Source: Mycolicibacterium sp. CR10
GTDB lineage: Bacteria; Actinomycetota; Actinomycetes; Mycobacteriales; Mycobacteriaceae
NCBI RefSeq assembly: GCF_005222675.1
Contig: NZ_STGE01000023.1
Span: 1-64,000 of the forward strand
Direction of reading: 5' to 3'
DNA length: 64,000 nt
How positions within the stretch are numbered: position 1 is the stretch's first letter; every line of letters begins with the position of its first letter. Both the position numbers and the translations under genes were made by a program. Of this stretch, positions 1 through 8,507 are shown piece by piece. A model generated the notes under the pieces. The model did no database searches. It had not been told where the DNA came from and saw only the letters and a program-made list of their open reading frames with translations.

Positions 1-106
1 GATACCCCAGCCGAGCGTTTACGTGATCTACTACTGACCACTTAACCAGCAGTGTTGCAACAACCCCTAGAAACCGCCAACGGCCCGGGGCATTTTTGTC
101 GGCAGC

Positions 107-112
107 TAGGGT
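107..112 (+). promoter_or_regulatory. -10 box of a probable leaderless promoter
   Basis: TAGGGT fits the mycobacterial TANNNT -10 pattern. It ends 7 nt before the ATG at 120, so the predicted transcription start coincides with the first base of the codon. No Shine-Dalgarno sequence lies upstream of that ATG, as expected for a leaderless mRNA. Confidence 0.45.
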
Positions 113-119
113 GGCCGTC

Positions 120-1118
120 ATGACGGAAATCAACGCGATGGTGGCTCACGAGGATGCCGAGGGCGGAGTGGTGCTTCGCCACGAGGTGGTCGACGAATCA
201 TTTCTGCCCGACGGTGACGTCGAGATCCGGGTCGAGTACTCGGGCGTCAACTACAAGGACGCGTTGGCGGTGACGCCGAAAGGCGGCGTGGCCCGGTCCT
301 ATCCGCTGATTCCCGGGATCGACGTCGCCGGCACGGTGACCGCCAGCGCGTCTTCGGAGTTCGCTGTCGGCGACACGGTGATCGCCCACGGCCAGGACAT
401 CGGCACCGGCCGGCACGGCGGCTACGCGCAGCTGGCGCGCTATCCCGCCGAGTTCGTGGTGAAGCTGACGACCCTGGGTGCTGCGGAGGCAGCCGCGATC
501 GGCACGGCGGGCTTCACCGCCGCCATGAGCGTCAACGCCCTACGCGCGCACGGCGTCACCCCGGCCGACGGGCCCGTCCTGGTCACCGGCGCCACCGGGG
601 GTGTCGGCAGCGTCAGCGTCGATCTGCTCGCCGGCCTCGGATACGAGGTGGTGGCGTCGACGGGCAAGGCGGACGCGCATGATCTGTTGCGGGACCTGGG
701 CGCCGCCGAGGTCATCGACCGGCTCCCCGGCCCCGACGACAAAGTGCGCCCACTGGGAAAGTCGCACTGGGCGGCGGTCGTTGACTGCGTCGGCGGCAAG
801 ACCCTGGCCTATGCCCTCAGCACGTTGAATTACGCTGGCGTTGCCGCAATTTCAGGACTTGCCGGATCGTCGGACCTGCCGGCGACCGTTCTTCCGTTCA
901 TCCTGCGCGGCGTGACGCTCGCCGGTATTGACTCGGTGCTGCTGCCGATCGGCAAACGCCGCGATGTCTGGGCGCAGATCGAGTCGGAGCTACGACCGCG
1001 CCATCTTGCGCGGATCACCCGGGACGTCCCGGTGCTGGAAGTCGCCGACGTACTCGGCAGCATCATCGGCGGCGGTGTCACCGGCCGCACCCGCGTGGTC
1101 GTCCACGACGGGTTCTGA
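120..1118 (+). CDS. YhdH/AcuI-family NADPH-dependent oxidoreductase (acrylyl-CoA reductase-like)
   Basis: Medium-chain dehydrogenase/reductase of 332 aa, close to the usual length of the YhdH/YhfP family. The N-terminal GroES-like part carries the family signature SGVNYKDALAV followed by YPLIPGIDVAGTV. The Rossmann part has the nucleotide loop TGATGGVGSV. Zinc-ligand cysteines of classical alcohol dehydrogenases are absent, as in quinone or acrylyl-CoA reductases of this family. The likely reaction is NADPH-dependent reduction of an enoyl-type C=C bond such as acryloyl-CoA, but the substrate is not determined by the sequence. An in-frame TTG at 96 would add eight residues; ATG 120 is preferred because a -10 box sits just before it. 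It is a single gene, followed by a differently regulated cyclase. Confidence 0.8.
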   Translation: MTEINAMVAHEDAEGGVVLRHEVVDESFLPDGDVEIRVEYSGVNYKDALAVTPKGGVARSYPLIPGIDVAGTVTASASSEFAVGDTVIAHGQDIGTGRHGGYAQLARYPAEFVVKLTTLGAAEAAAIGTAGFTAAMSVNALRAHGVTPADGPVLVTGATGGVGSVSVDLLAGLGYEVVASTGKADAHDLLRDLGAAEVIDRLPGPDDKVRPLGKSHWAAVVDCVGGKTLAYALSTLNYAGVAAISGLAGSSDLPATVLPFILRGVTLAGIDSVLLPIGKRRDVWAQIESELRPRHLARITRDVPVLEVADVLGSIIGGGVTGRTRVVVHDGF

Positions 1119-1168
1119 CGCCTCTGGCAGCGCCTTCCACCGTTAGGGACCATTTCACCGCCCCGTGG

Positions 1169-4100
1169 GTGATTATGATGAGAACTGGTGCTGGGGAAAG
1201 ACGGGGGATGGTCGGGCCGGTCGAGAAGTCCGTCGCTTCATGCGGGTCGTGCGGGAACGACCTGCGGGCGAAGTCGCGCTTTTGCGACATGTGCGGCTCG
1301 CCGGTCTCGCCCCCGGCGGTGAGCGAGCACAAGCACGTCACGGTGTTGTTCGCTGACGTTGTCGGTTCGATGGAGCTCGCTGCGGCGTTGGATGCCGAAC
1401 GGCTCCGCGAGATCATGAACGAGCTGTTCAACCGATCGGCCGCGGTTGTGCAGCGCTATCAGGGAACGATGGACAAGTTCACCGGCGACGGCTTGATGGC
1501 CCTGTTCGGTGCCCCGGTGGCATTGGAAGACCACGCGCTGCGGGCGTGTATCGCGGCGTTGGAGATTCAGTCAGTCGCCACGCAACTCGCGGCTGAGGCA
1601 CTGCATCGCGACGGTGTTCGGCTGCAGCTGCGCGTCGGGCTGAACTCCGGTGAGGTCGTCGCCGGCGAAATCGGCTTGGGTCCAGGGAGGTACACCGCGG
1701 TGGGTCATGCGGTCGGAATGGCCCAACGCATGGAGGGTTCCGCGTTGCCCGGCACGGTTCTTTGTTCGCTCACCACCGCGCGCCTGGTCGAGCACGACGC
1801 CCGGCTGGGTCCGGTCGAGAACGTGCGCATCAAGGGCGCCGACAAGCCTGTGCCTGCGCGGCGGCTGGTCGCCGTGGAAGCCGAGCGAATGGTCATCGGC
1901 CGCAACGAAGGTCTGATGTTGGGCCGCGATGGCGAACTGCGCCGATTGCTCGGCGCCGTCGATGCTCGCGGTCGCGGGCGACTCGTCAGCGTGGTGGGTT
2001 CGCCGGGTGTGGGAAAGAGCCGCCTCATCGACGAGTTCAGTGCACAGCTAGTAAGTCGTGGAATCTGCGTCGTCGTCGCCCGCTGCGATGCCCACGCGAG
2101 GCCGATCGCATTCCGTGCCCTGTCGCGTTTCTTGCGTGCGCTGTTCGCCGTCGACGGCCTCGGCGACGAGGAGGCGCGCGAGCGCACCATGGTGGAGGTT
2201 GGGTCCGACGGGGTGCGGCGGTCCACCGATGCCCAGATTCTGTTCGAGGCCATGGGGATAGCGGATCCGGATGCGCCCGCGGTGGAGGTGGGCGTCGACG
2301 GCTGGCGACACCGTCTCGTCGAGATCATGACACGTATCCTCCGGCAGCGGCCCGCGCGAACGGTGTTCGTCCTCGAGGACGCCCACTGGCTGGATGAGCG
2401 CAGCGACGCGCTCCTCGCAGAGTTAGCCGCAGCGGTGAACGAGACCTCGTCGATGTTCGTTGCGACCCATCGACCCGAGTTCCGCGGCGCACTGCAGCGC
2501 ACCGCGGCAGTGTCGATCGAACTTGCGCCACTTGATAATTCGACAACCGAGGATCTGGTCGGCAATCTTCTGGGGCAGGACACATCGCTGGCGGCGCTGG
2601 CGCCGAAGATTGCGCGCATCGCCGGTGGCAATCCCTTCTTCGTCGAGGAGATCATCCGTGACCTCGCCGACAGGCAGGTGCTGACCGGCAGCCGCGGTGA
2701 CTACTGGCTTGTCGGCGACTGCGCTGACATCGGCGTGCCGGTCACCGTGCAAGCGGTGCTCGCCGCGCGCATCGACCGGCTGCCCGTCGAGACCAAATCG
2801 CTGCTGAACGCGGCGGCGGTGATCGGGAACCGGTTCGACGTCGACACGCTGAATGTACTTGTACCCGAACCGCTTTCCGGACATCTCGCCGAGCTGGTGG
2901 CCAGCGAAATGATCGATCAGACGGAATTCGCTCCGCGACAGCGGTACTGCTTCCGCCATCCGCTGGTCCGCACCGTCGCCTACGAGTCGCAGCTGACGTC
3001 TACGCGGTCGCGGGCTCACCGTCGGTTGGCGAACGCCATCGAAGTCCGCAACCCGGACGCCGCCGACGAGAACGCGGCACTGATCGCCACCCACCTCGAG
3101 GCTGCGGGGGATCTGTTGCAGGGCTGCCGGTGGCATCTGCGCGCTGCCGACTGGTTGCGCTCCCGCGATCTGCTGGCCGCCCGCGCGCAGTGGCAGAGTG
3201 CGCTACGTGTCGCCGATGAACTGCCGGGCGACCACGGCGAGGTCATCGCGTTGCGTATCGCGCCGCGGACGATGCTGGTCTCGACAGAACTCTTCGCGGG
3301 CAGCGACCCTAACAACGAGCAACGGTTTCGTGAGCTTCGTGAGCTGACGAGTCAGGTCGGCGACAGGCGGTCACTGGCCATCGCCATGGCCGGGCGCATC
3401 ATGACGTTCAGCGTCAACGCCCGACGGACGCTCGAGGTGGCGCCCCTGGCTGCGGAACTCGAGCACCTCGTCGACGAACTCCATACCGCGCCGACCGAAG
3501 AGCTCGAAATACTTTTGACAGCAGTGATATTCGCGCACATCGACTGCTGTGAGTTCGACGAAGTCCTGCGGATCATCGACAGGACGCTCGCGCTGCCATT
3601 GCAGCGACCCACGATCGATCGTGCGGTGGCCTACGCACTGCGCGGGCTCACCGAGGTGTGTCTCGGGAACCGCGAGCAAGGAGTCGCTGACCTGCACAGG
3701 GGAACTGCGCTGGCGCGCGAAATGACGCCGGTGAGTTACTCCGCCATCCTGATCTACTGGGGCGTGCTGGCGGGAATGGGGCTGTACCTGGCCGACGAAC
3801 TCCTGGAGGATATGCGCGACGCCCTGCGGCGTGCCGAAGCCTTCGGTGACCGCTTCGGCATCATCGCCGCACAATGGGTCTACGGCGTCGTCCTGCTTCG
3901 GTCGGACCCCGCGTCGCGTGTCGAGGCCATAGGCGTACTGGAACGTGCGAGAGCCAACATCGAGAGGCACAGTCTCCAGTCCTTCGCACTGGGCATCATC
4001 GTTGCCGAACTGGCCGAGGACGCCGCTATGGGGGGGCGCCGCTACGAGGCAATCGAGCGACTCAACACCCAGGTGGCGATGCACAGCAGCGATGCGCCGT

Positions 4101-4405
4101 TCCTGTACTTCCCATGTGCGGCCGAGCCGCTGATCGAATTGCTCACCGAGCGGGGCCGACCAGCCGATCTTCAGGAGGCTCATCGACTGATCGAGTTCTG
4201 GCGCGTCCGTCGGTCGAACGCGCCAGCGATGGACCTGTGGTGGCTGAAATCCCTTGCGCTGCTCGCAGAAGCGAATGGTGATTCGCGGGCATACCTGGAA
4301 CTGGCGCAGCAGTACCTGGAGTCCTGCGAGGAACTCGGCGCGACGGAGCGGATCGCCGAGGCGGAACGCTTGATCGCCCGGTCGGCTGGCACGCGGGGAG
4401 GGTGA
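1169..4405 (+). CDS. Class III adenylate/guanylate cyclase-AAA ATPase-TPR signalling protein
   Basis: Large cytosolic protein of up to 1078 aa. Counting from GTG 1169, residues 25-42 form a small zinc ribbon (C25, C28, C39, C42). Residues about 55-235 are a class III nucleotide cyclase domain with metal aspartates D63 (LFADVVGS) and D107 (KFTGDGLMALFG). A P-loop ATPase follows (Walker A GSPGVGKS at 277-284, Walker B VFVLEDAHW near 395), then a helical TPR-like C-terminal half. The motif normally reading GDxVNxAxR is GHAVGMAQR here, so the adenine-selecting Asp and the ribose-contacting Asn are replaced while the Arg is kept; cyclase activity is therefore uncertain. ATGs at 1175, 1178 and 1208 are alternative starts, and 1208 would begin just before the ribbon. 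The stop lies 6 nt before the glycosyltransferase start, suggesting co-transcription. Confidence 0.8.
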   Translation: MIMMRTGAGERRGMVGPVEKSVASCGSCGNDLRAKSRFCDMCGSPVSPPAVSEHKHVTVLFADVVGSMELAAALDAERLREIMNELFNRSAAVVQRYQGTMDKFTGDGLMALFGAPVALEDHALRACIAALEIQSVATQLAAEALHRDGVRLQLRVGLNSGEVVAGEIGLGPGRYTAVGHAVGMAQRMEGSALPGTVLCSLTTARLVEHDARLGPVENVRIKGADKPVPARRLVAVEAERMVIGRNEGLMLGRDGELRRLLGAVDARGRGRLVSVVGSPGVGKSRLIDEFSAQLVSRGICVVVARCDAHARPIAFRALSRFLRALFAVDGLGDEEARERTMVEVGSDGVRRSTDAQILFEAMGIADPDAPAVEVGVDGWRHRLVEIMTRILRQRPARTVFVLEDAHWLDERSDALLAELAAAVNETSSMFVATHRPEFRGALQRTAAVSIELAPLDNSTTEDLVGNLLGQDTSLAALAPKIARIAGGNPFFVEEIIRDLADRQVLTGSRGDYWLVGDCADIGVPVTVQAVLAARIDRLPVETKSLLNAAAVIGNRFDVDTLNVLVPEPLSGHLAELVASEMIDQTEFAPRQRYCFRHPLVRTVAYESQLTSTRSRAHRRLANAIEVRNPDAADENAALIATHLEAAGDLLQGCRWHLRAADWLRSRDLLAARAQWQSALRVADELPGDHGEVIALRIAPRTMLVSTELFAGSDPNNEQRFRELRELTSQVGDRRSLAIAMAGRIMTFSVNARRTLEVAPLAAELEHLVDELHTAPTEELEILLTAVIFAHIDCCEFDEVLRIIDRTLALPLQRPTIDRAVAYALRGLTEVCLGNREQGVADLHRGTALAREMTPVSYSAILIYWGVLAGMGLYLADELLEDMRDALRRAEAFGDRFGIIAAQWVYGVVLLRSDPASRVEAIGVLERARANIERHSLQSFALGIIVAELAEDAAMGGRRYEAIERLNTQVAMHSSDAPFLYFPCAAEPLIELLTERGRPADLQEAHRLIEFWRVRRSNAPAMDLWWLKSLALLAEANGDSRAYLELAQQYLESCEELGATERIAEAERLIARSAGTRGG

Positions 4406-4411
4406 AACCCG

Positions 4412-5641
4412 GTGGCGAAGATCCTGGCGTACACCTCACCCGCCCTGGGGCATCTGCTGCCGATGAGCTCGCTGCTGTCGGAGTTGACGCGACGCGGCCA
4501 CACGATCCACGTCCGCACCCTGGCCAGTGGTATCGAGGCAGCCGGGCAGCGGGGCTTCGCGGCCGACGGGATCGACACGCGGATCGAAGCGGTCGAGCTG
4601 GACGATTGGAAGGCCTCCAATCCCGTTGGGGCATTGAAGTTGTCGATCGCCGCGTTCGGCCGGCGGGCCCATTACGAGGTCGCCGACCTCGCCGACGCGG
4701 CGGCTGGCATCCGGCCCGACGCCTTGCTGGTGGACGTGAACTGTTGGGGTGCGCAGTCGGCCGCTGAAGCGGGCACCCTGCCCTGGGCCAGCTTCGCGCC
4801 GTACACCCCGGCGTTGCGGGTCCCCGGTGTACCGCCGTTCGGATTGGGCCTCAGGCCGATGGCTGGCGCGTTCGGTTGGCTGCGCGATGGTGCCGTGCGC
4901 ACGCTGGTGGGTGGACCGCTCGAGAAGCCTGCGCTGAAGGGAGTCAATGAGGTTCGGGCCGGTATCGGGGTGCCGCCGGTTGATTCGCTGGACGAGTTCC
5001 TGCGCCGGCCGCCGCTGGTGTACCTCGCGACCGGCACCCCGTTCCAGTACCCAGGTGATTGGGGAGAGAACATTCATATGATCGGGCCCTGCCTGCCCAA
5101 TGCTTCTCCGGACAAGCGGCCCGACTGGCTGGTTGCCATCGACCGGCCGATTGTGCTCGTCACCACGTCCTCGGAGAAGCAGGCCGACAACGCACTTGTG
5201 CAAACCGCTATCGACGCGCTCGCCCGCGAGCCCGTCCACGTGGTGGCGACCCTTCCCGCCGGGGATCCGGCGGAGATCCGCCCGAGCCCGCGCGCGACGG
5301 TACGTCGATTCATTGACCACGACCTCGTGCTTGATCGTGCGGTGTGTGCCGTCACCCATGGAGGCATGGGGGCCACCCAACGCGCGCTCGCCCGCGGCAT
5401 CCCGGTGTGCGTCGTGCCCTTCGGGCGCGACCAGTTCGAGGTTGCCCGCCGCGCTGAGGTCGCCCGGTGCGGGACCCGTCTTCCGGGCCAAAAACTATCG
5501 GTGTCCAGGCTGCGCGACAAGGTGCTCAAGGCGATGACACTGACGGCAGGAGCCAGCAGGGTAGCGGCAGGTTTCACCGCCACCGGCGGCGTGGCCCGTG
5601 GCGCCGACCTCTTCGAGCAACGCTTACTTCAGTTCCGCTGA
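4412..5641 (+). CDS. UGT/MGT-type glycosyltransferase (GT1, GT-B fold)
   Basis: Protein of 409 aa, normal length for GT-B glycosyltransferases of the macrolide/UDP-glucuronosyl superfamily. The N-terminus KILAYTSPALGHLLPM is the typical first strand and acceptor-side loop. The C-terminal donor-binding motif is visible as VTHGGMGATQRALARGIP followed by PFGRDQFEVARR. It would transfer a nucleotide-activated sugar to a small hydrophobic acceptor; neither sugar nor acceptor can be named. The GTG start has a GGAGGG sequence at 4397-4402 that lies in the end of the preceding cyclase gene. Its 3' end overlaps by 18 nt the convergent fadE23-like gene. Confidence 0.8.
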   Translation: MAKILAYTSPALGHLLPMSSLLSELTRRGHTIHVRTLASGIEAAGQRGFAADGIDTRIEAVELDDWKASNPVGALKLSIAAFGRRAHYEVADLADAAAGIRPDALLVDVNCWGAQSAAEAGTLPWASFAPYTPALRVPGVPPFGLGLRPMAGAFGWLRDGAVRTLVGGPLEKPALKGVNEVRAGIGVPPVDSLDEFLRRPPLVYLATGTPFQYPGDWGENIHMIGPCLPNASPDKRPDWLVAIDRPIVLVTTSSEKQADNALVQTAIDALAREPVHVVATLPAGDPAEIRPSPRATVRRFIDHDLVLDRAVCAVTHGGMGATQRALARGIPVCVVPFGRDQFEVARRAEVARCGTRLPGQKLSVSRLRDKVLKAMTLTAGASRVAAGFTATGGVARGADLFEQRLLQFR

Positions 5642-6835
5642 GGACAGGCCGAGCAGGCGGCGGGCGACCACCAGCTGCTGAATCTGCTGGGTGCCCTCGA
5701 AGATGTCGAGGATCTTCGAGTCGCGCGCCCACTTCTCCAACAGTGCACCCTCGGAATAGCCTGCGGTGCCCGCCAGTTCCACGGTTTTGAGGGTGATGTC
5801 GCTGGCGACACGGGCGGCTTTGGCCTTGCCCATGGAGGCTTCCTTGGAGTTGGGAATCTTGTTGTCCGCCTGCCACGCCGAACGCAGCGTCAGCAGGTAG
5901 CCCGATTCCCAGTCGGCCTCCATGCGCAGGAACTCCGCCGCCGCAGCGCTCTGCGCGTGCGCAGGCTTGTCGTAGGAGATCTCGATGCCCGCGTCGGTCA
6001 GGATCTTGCGGAGCTCCTCGAGCGCAGCGCGCGCGATACCCACCGCCATGCCCGCCACGACCGGCCGGGTGTTGTCGAAGGTCTCCATGACCCCGGCAAA
6101 ACCCTTCTCGACGTTGATCTCCGGGCTACCCAGCAGGTAGTCCTTCGGAATGCGGACATCCTCGAATCGGATCGCGGCGGTGTCGGAGGCTTTGATGCCG
6201 AGCTTGTTCTCCAGGCGCTCCACGGTGACGCCGGGGTGCTCCCGCGGAACGATGAACGACTTGATCGCCGCCCGTCCCTTGGTCTTGTCGAGCGTCGCCC
6301 ACACCACGATGTGCGTCGCGCGCGATCCCGCGGTGACGTAGATCTTCTCGCCGTTGATCACGTACTCGTCACCGTCGAGCTTCGCGGTGGTCGACACGGC
6401 GGCGGAGTCGGAGCCGAAACCCGGTTCGGTGATGGCCATCGCGGCCCACACCTTGCCGAGTCGCTCGAGTTGCTCGTCGGTCGCCACACCGGAGATCGCG
6501 GCATTGCCCAATCCCTGGAAGGGGATCGACAGCACCAAACCGACGTCACCCCAGCTGACCTCGATGATGTTCAGGACGGCGGACATGTTGCCGCCGTTGA
6601 TGTTGCCCTTGGGGCCGTCGGCTCCGTCACGGAACGCTTCGGCGCCGGCGAACGAGATGGTCTGGGCCTCCGAGATCCCCTCGAAAAGGGTCGCGACGGT
6701 GTCCAACTCGACGGGGTAGGCGTGTTCCTTCAGGTCGTATTTGCGCGAGATCGGCCGCAGTATCTCGGCCGCGCCCTGGTGCCCCTTCTCGACGACCGCC
6801 TGTAGCTTCTTCGGCAATTCCAGATTGATGGCCAT
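5624..6835 (-). CDS. fadE23: Acyl-CoA dehydrogenase, FadE23-type
   Basis: Flavoenzyme of 403 aa with full acyl-CoA dehydrogenase architecture: helical N-domain, central beta domain with AAVSTTAKLDGDEYVINGEK and YVTAGSRATHIVVWAT, and a C-terminal helical domain. The loop IFEGTQQIQQLVVARRLLG near the C-terminus holds the Glu that acts as catalytic base in this family. It lies 30 nt downstream of the fadE24-type gene, in the same order as Rv3139-Rv3140 in M. tuberculosis, and such adjacent pairs usually form alpha2-beta2 heterotetramers. It would introduce the alpha-beta double bond of an acyl-CoA thioester, passing electrons to ETF. Substrate chain length or sterol side-chain specificity cannot be read from the sequence. 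The gene symbol rests on synteny and resemblance. Confidence 0.8.
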   Translation of the reverse strand: MAINLELPKKLQAVVEKGHQGAAEILRPISRKYDLKEHAYPVELDTVATLFEGISEAQTISFAGAEAFRDGADGPKGNINGGNMSAVLNIIEVSWGDVGLVLSIPFQGLGNAAISGVATDEQLERLGKVWAAMAITEPGFGSDSAAVSTTAKLDGDEYVINGEKIYVTAGSRATHIVVWATLDKTKGRAAIKSFIVPREHPGVTVERLENKLGIKASDTAAIRFEDVRIPKDYLLGSPEINVEKGFAGVMETFDNTRPVVAGMAVGIARAALEELRKILTDAGIEISYDKPAHAQSAAAAEFLRMEADWESGYLLTLRSAWQADNKIPNSKEASMGKAKAARVASDITLKTVELAGTAGYSEGALLEKWARDSKILDIFEGTQQIQQLVVARRLLGLSSAELK

Positions 6836-6865
6836 GTGGTTCTCTTCTCGTCAGTTAGGTGAAAG

Positions 6866-8251
6866 TTAAAGGACCACAACACCTTCGGCGACGCCGATGG
6901 CCCGCAGGTCGCGGTACCAGCGCTCGACCGGGTGTTCCTTGGTGAAGCCGTGACCGCCGAGCAGCTGGACACCGTCGAGGCCTATCTGCATGCCCTTGTC
7001 GGTACCGAATTTCTTCGCCAGCGCGGCCTCGCGGGCGAAGGACAGCCCCTGCTCAGCCCGAGCGGCTCCGCGCCACGTGATCAGGCGCAGCCCGTCGAGC
7101 TCGATCGCGATGTTGGCGCACATGAAGGCGACCGATTGTCTACGGGCGACCGGCTCGCCGAACGCCTCGCGTTCCTTGACGTAGGGGATGACGTAGTCGA
7201 GCACCGCGTGCGAGGTGCCGACCGCCAACGCTGCCCAGCCGAGGCGCGACAGCGCGATCGCGTCGCTGTAGATCTGCGCGTAATCGGCCGCGGGGGCGTC
7301 CAACTCACCCAGCCTCGCGCTGAGCGGGACGGTGACCTTGTCGAGCTCCACACGGCCCAGCGCGGCGGCGCGGATTCCCATGCTCGGGTCGGCCGTGACG
7401 GTCAACCCCTTGGTGGAGGCTTCGACGATGAACAGCGCCGGCTTGCCGTTGAGCTGGGCGGCGACGATGAACAGCTCGGCGTCCGCGGCGGCGGGGACCA
7501 GCGACTTGACGCCGTCGAGCCGGTATCCACTGGGGGTGCGCACCGCGGTGGTCTTCAGAGCGGTGGGATCGAACAGCGGGTGCGGCTCGGCGATCGCCAC
7601 GCAAGCCTGCGGCACGTTCTCGCCGGCGAACTCCTTCAGATAGGTGGCCTGCTGGTCGGCGCTGCCCCAGTGGGTGAGCGCCGACGCGACACCACCGGGT
7701 GCCAGGATCGGCAGGGCCAGGCCCATGTCGCCGTAGGCCAGCGCCTCGGCGACCAACGCGTTGGTGACGGTGCTGCGGTGCTCGGCGATGCCGTCGAAGT
7801 CCTCGGGGATGTTGACCGCGGTGATTCCGAGCTCGGCCGCCTTGGCGATCAGATCAGCCGGGTAGGCAGCGGCGTCGTCAGCATCATGGGCTGCAGGCCG
7901 CAGGATCTCCTCGGCGAATTCGTTGACCGTCTCGACGATCATCTTCTGATCGTCGTCAGGGGTCAGGTCGAAGTAGTCGGATCCGCTCGGCTTCAGGCGG
8001 GTCGCCGGCTTACCCAGGCCCTGGATTCGCTTGAACTGTCGGGTCGAGGCGCCGGCAGCGGAGAACCCGTGCTTGACCCCGTATTTGATGCCTCGGTTGA
8101 GCGGGTCGCGCAGGTTGTACTTGTCCAGGAACTCCTGGCCCATGATCGGGGTGAGCAGTGCCATCCCGACGTCAATCGCCGTGCGCTTGCGCTTCTGCAT
8201 CCCGACGGCGCTCTCGCGATCGCCTCGTTTGGAAGGGAGGGTGTTCGTCAT
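6866..8251 (-). CDS. fadE24: Acyl-CoA dehydrogenase, FadE24-type
   Basis: Partner subunit of 461 aa. The start MTNTLPSKRGDRESAVGMQK matches the expected FadE24 N-terminus, and the ATG at 8251 is preceded by GAGGGCA at Shine-Dalgarno distance; in-frame codons further upstream run through the operator region and are rejected. An N-terminal segment of about 90 residues precedes the acyl-CoA dehydrogenase core (YFDLTPDDDQKMIVETVNEF onward). The C-terminus ends shortly after GVQLLGGHGFTKEHPVERW, where IGVAEG stands in place of the usual FEGT loop. The downstream subunit therefore carries the clearer catalytic loop, consistent with an unequal heteromer. Two operator-like palindromes lie upstream, so the pair is probably under repressor control. 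Confidence 0.8.
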   Translation of the reverse strand: MTNTLPSKRGDRESAVGMQKRKRTAIDVGMALLTPIMGQEFLDKYNLRDPLNRGIKYGVKHGFSAAGASTRQFKRIQGLGKPATRLKPSGSDYFDLTPDDDQKMIVETVNEFAEEILRPAAHDADDAAAYPADLIAKAAELGITAVNIPEDFDGIAEHRSTVTNALVAEALAYGDMGLALPILAPGGVASALTHWGSADQQATYLKEFAGENVPQACVAIAEPHPLFDPTALKTTAVRTPSGYRLDGVKSLVPAAADAELFIVAAQLNGKPALFIVEASTKGLTVTADPSMGIRAAALGRVELDKVTVPLSARLGELDAPAADYAQIYSDAIALSRLGWAALAVGTSHAVLDYVIPYVKEREAFGEPVARRQSVAFMCANIAIELDGLRLITWRGAARAEQGLSFAREAALAKKFGTDKGMQIGLDGVQLLGGHGFTKEHPVERWYRDLRAIGVAEGVVVL

Positions 8252-8292
8252 TGTCAGTGCCCTCATGTGGTCGCTGAGATGCGCGGATGCGC

Positions 8293-8337
8293 AACTGACT
8301 CCAGAGTAAGGTATGAGAACTGACTCTTGAGTAAGGT
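8293..8337 (-). promoter_or_regulatory. Tandem palindromic operator upstream of fadE24-fadE23
   Basis: Two copies of a 20-bp unit lie at 8293-8312 and 8318-8337, 25 bp apart start to start. Each reads AACTGACTCNNGAGTAAGGT on the plus strand and contains the dyad ACTCNNGAGT. Repeated dyads about two helical turns apart next to a fatty-acid oxidation operon suggest a TetR-type repressor site. No regulator gene adjoins, so the protein that binds is unknown. Confidence 0.5.
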
Positions 8338-8495
8338 TCGGATGTTTGTAATGCACGTCACAGCTGGGCCGTACCCGCCAAGCTTAGCTGGATTCCCCGT
8401 CACGCCGCGCAGAAGTGCTGCGGACCCAATGCGCTACAGGCACATTGAGTTGTGACGGATCCGCGAAAAGCAGTTTGCGGAATCCGCGGTCTGCT

Positions 8496-8501
8496 TATGG
8501 T
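8496..8501 (+). promoter_or_regulatory. -10 box of a probable leaderless promoter
   Basis: TATGGT fits TANNNT and ends 6 nt before GTG 8508, placing the predicted first transcribed base at the start codon. It supports choosing 8508 over in-frame upstream codons. Confidence 0.4.
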
Positions 8502-8507
8502 GCACCG

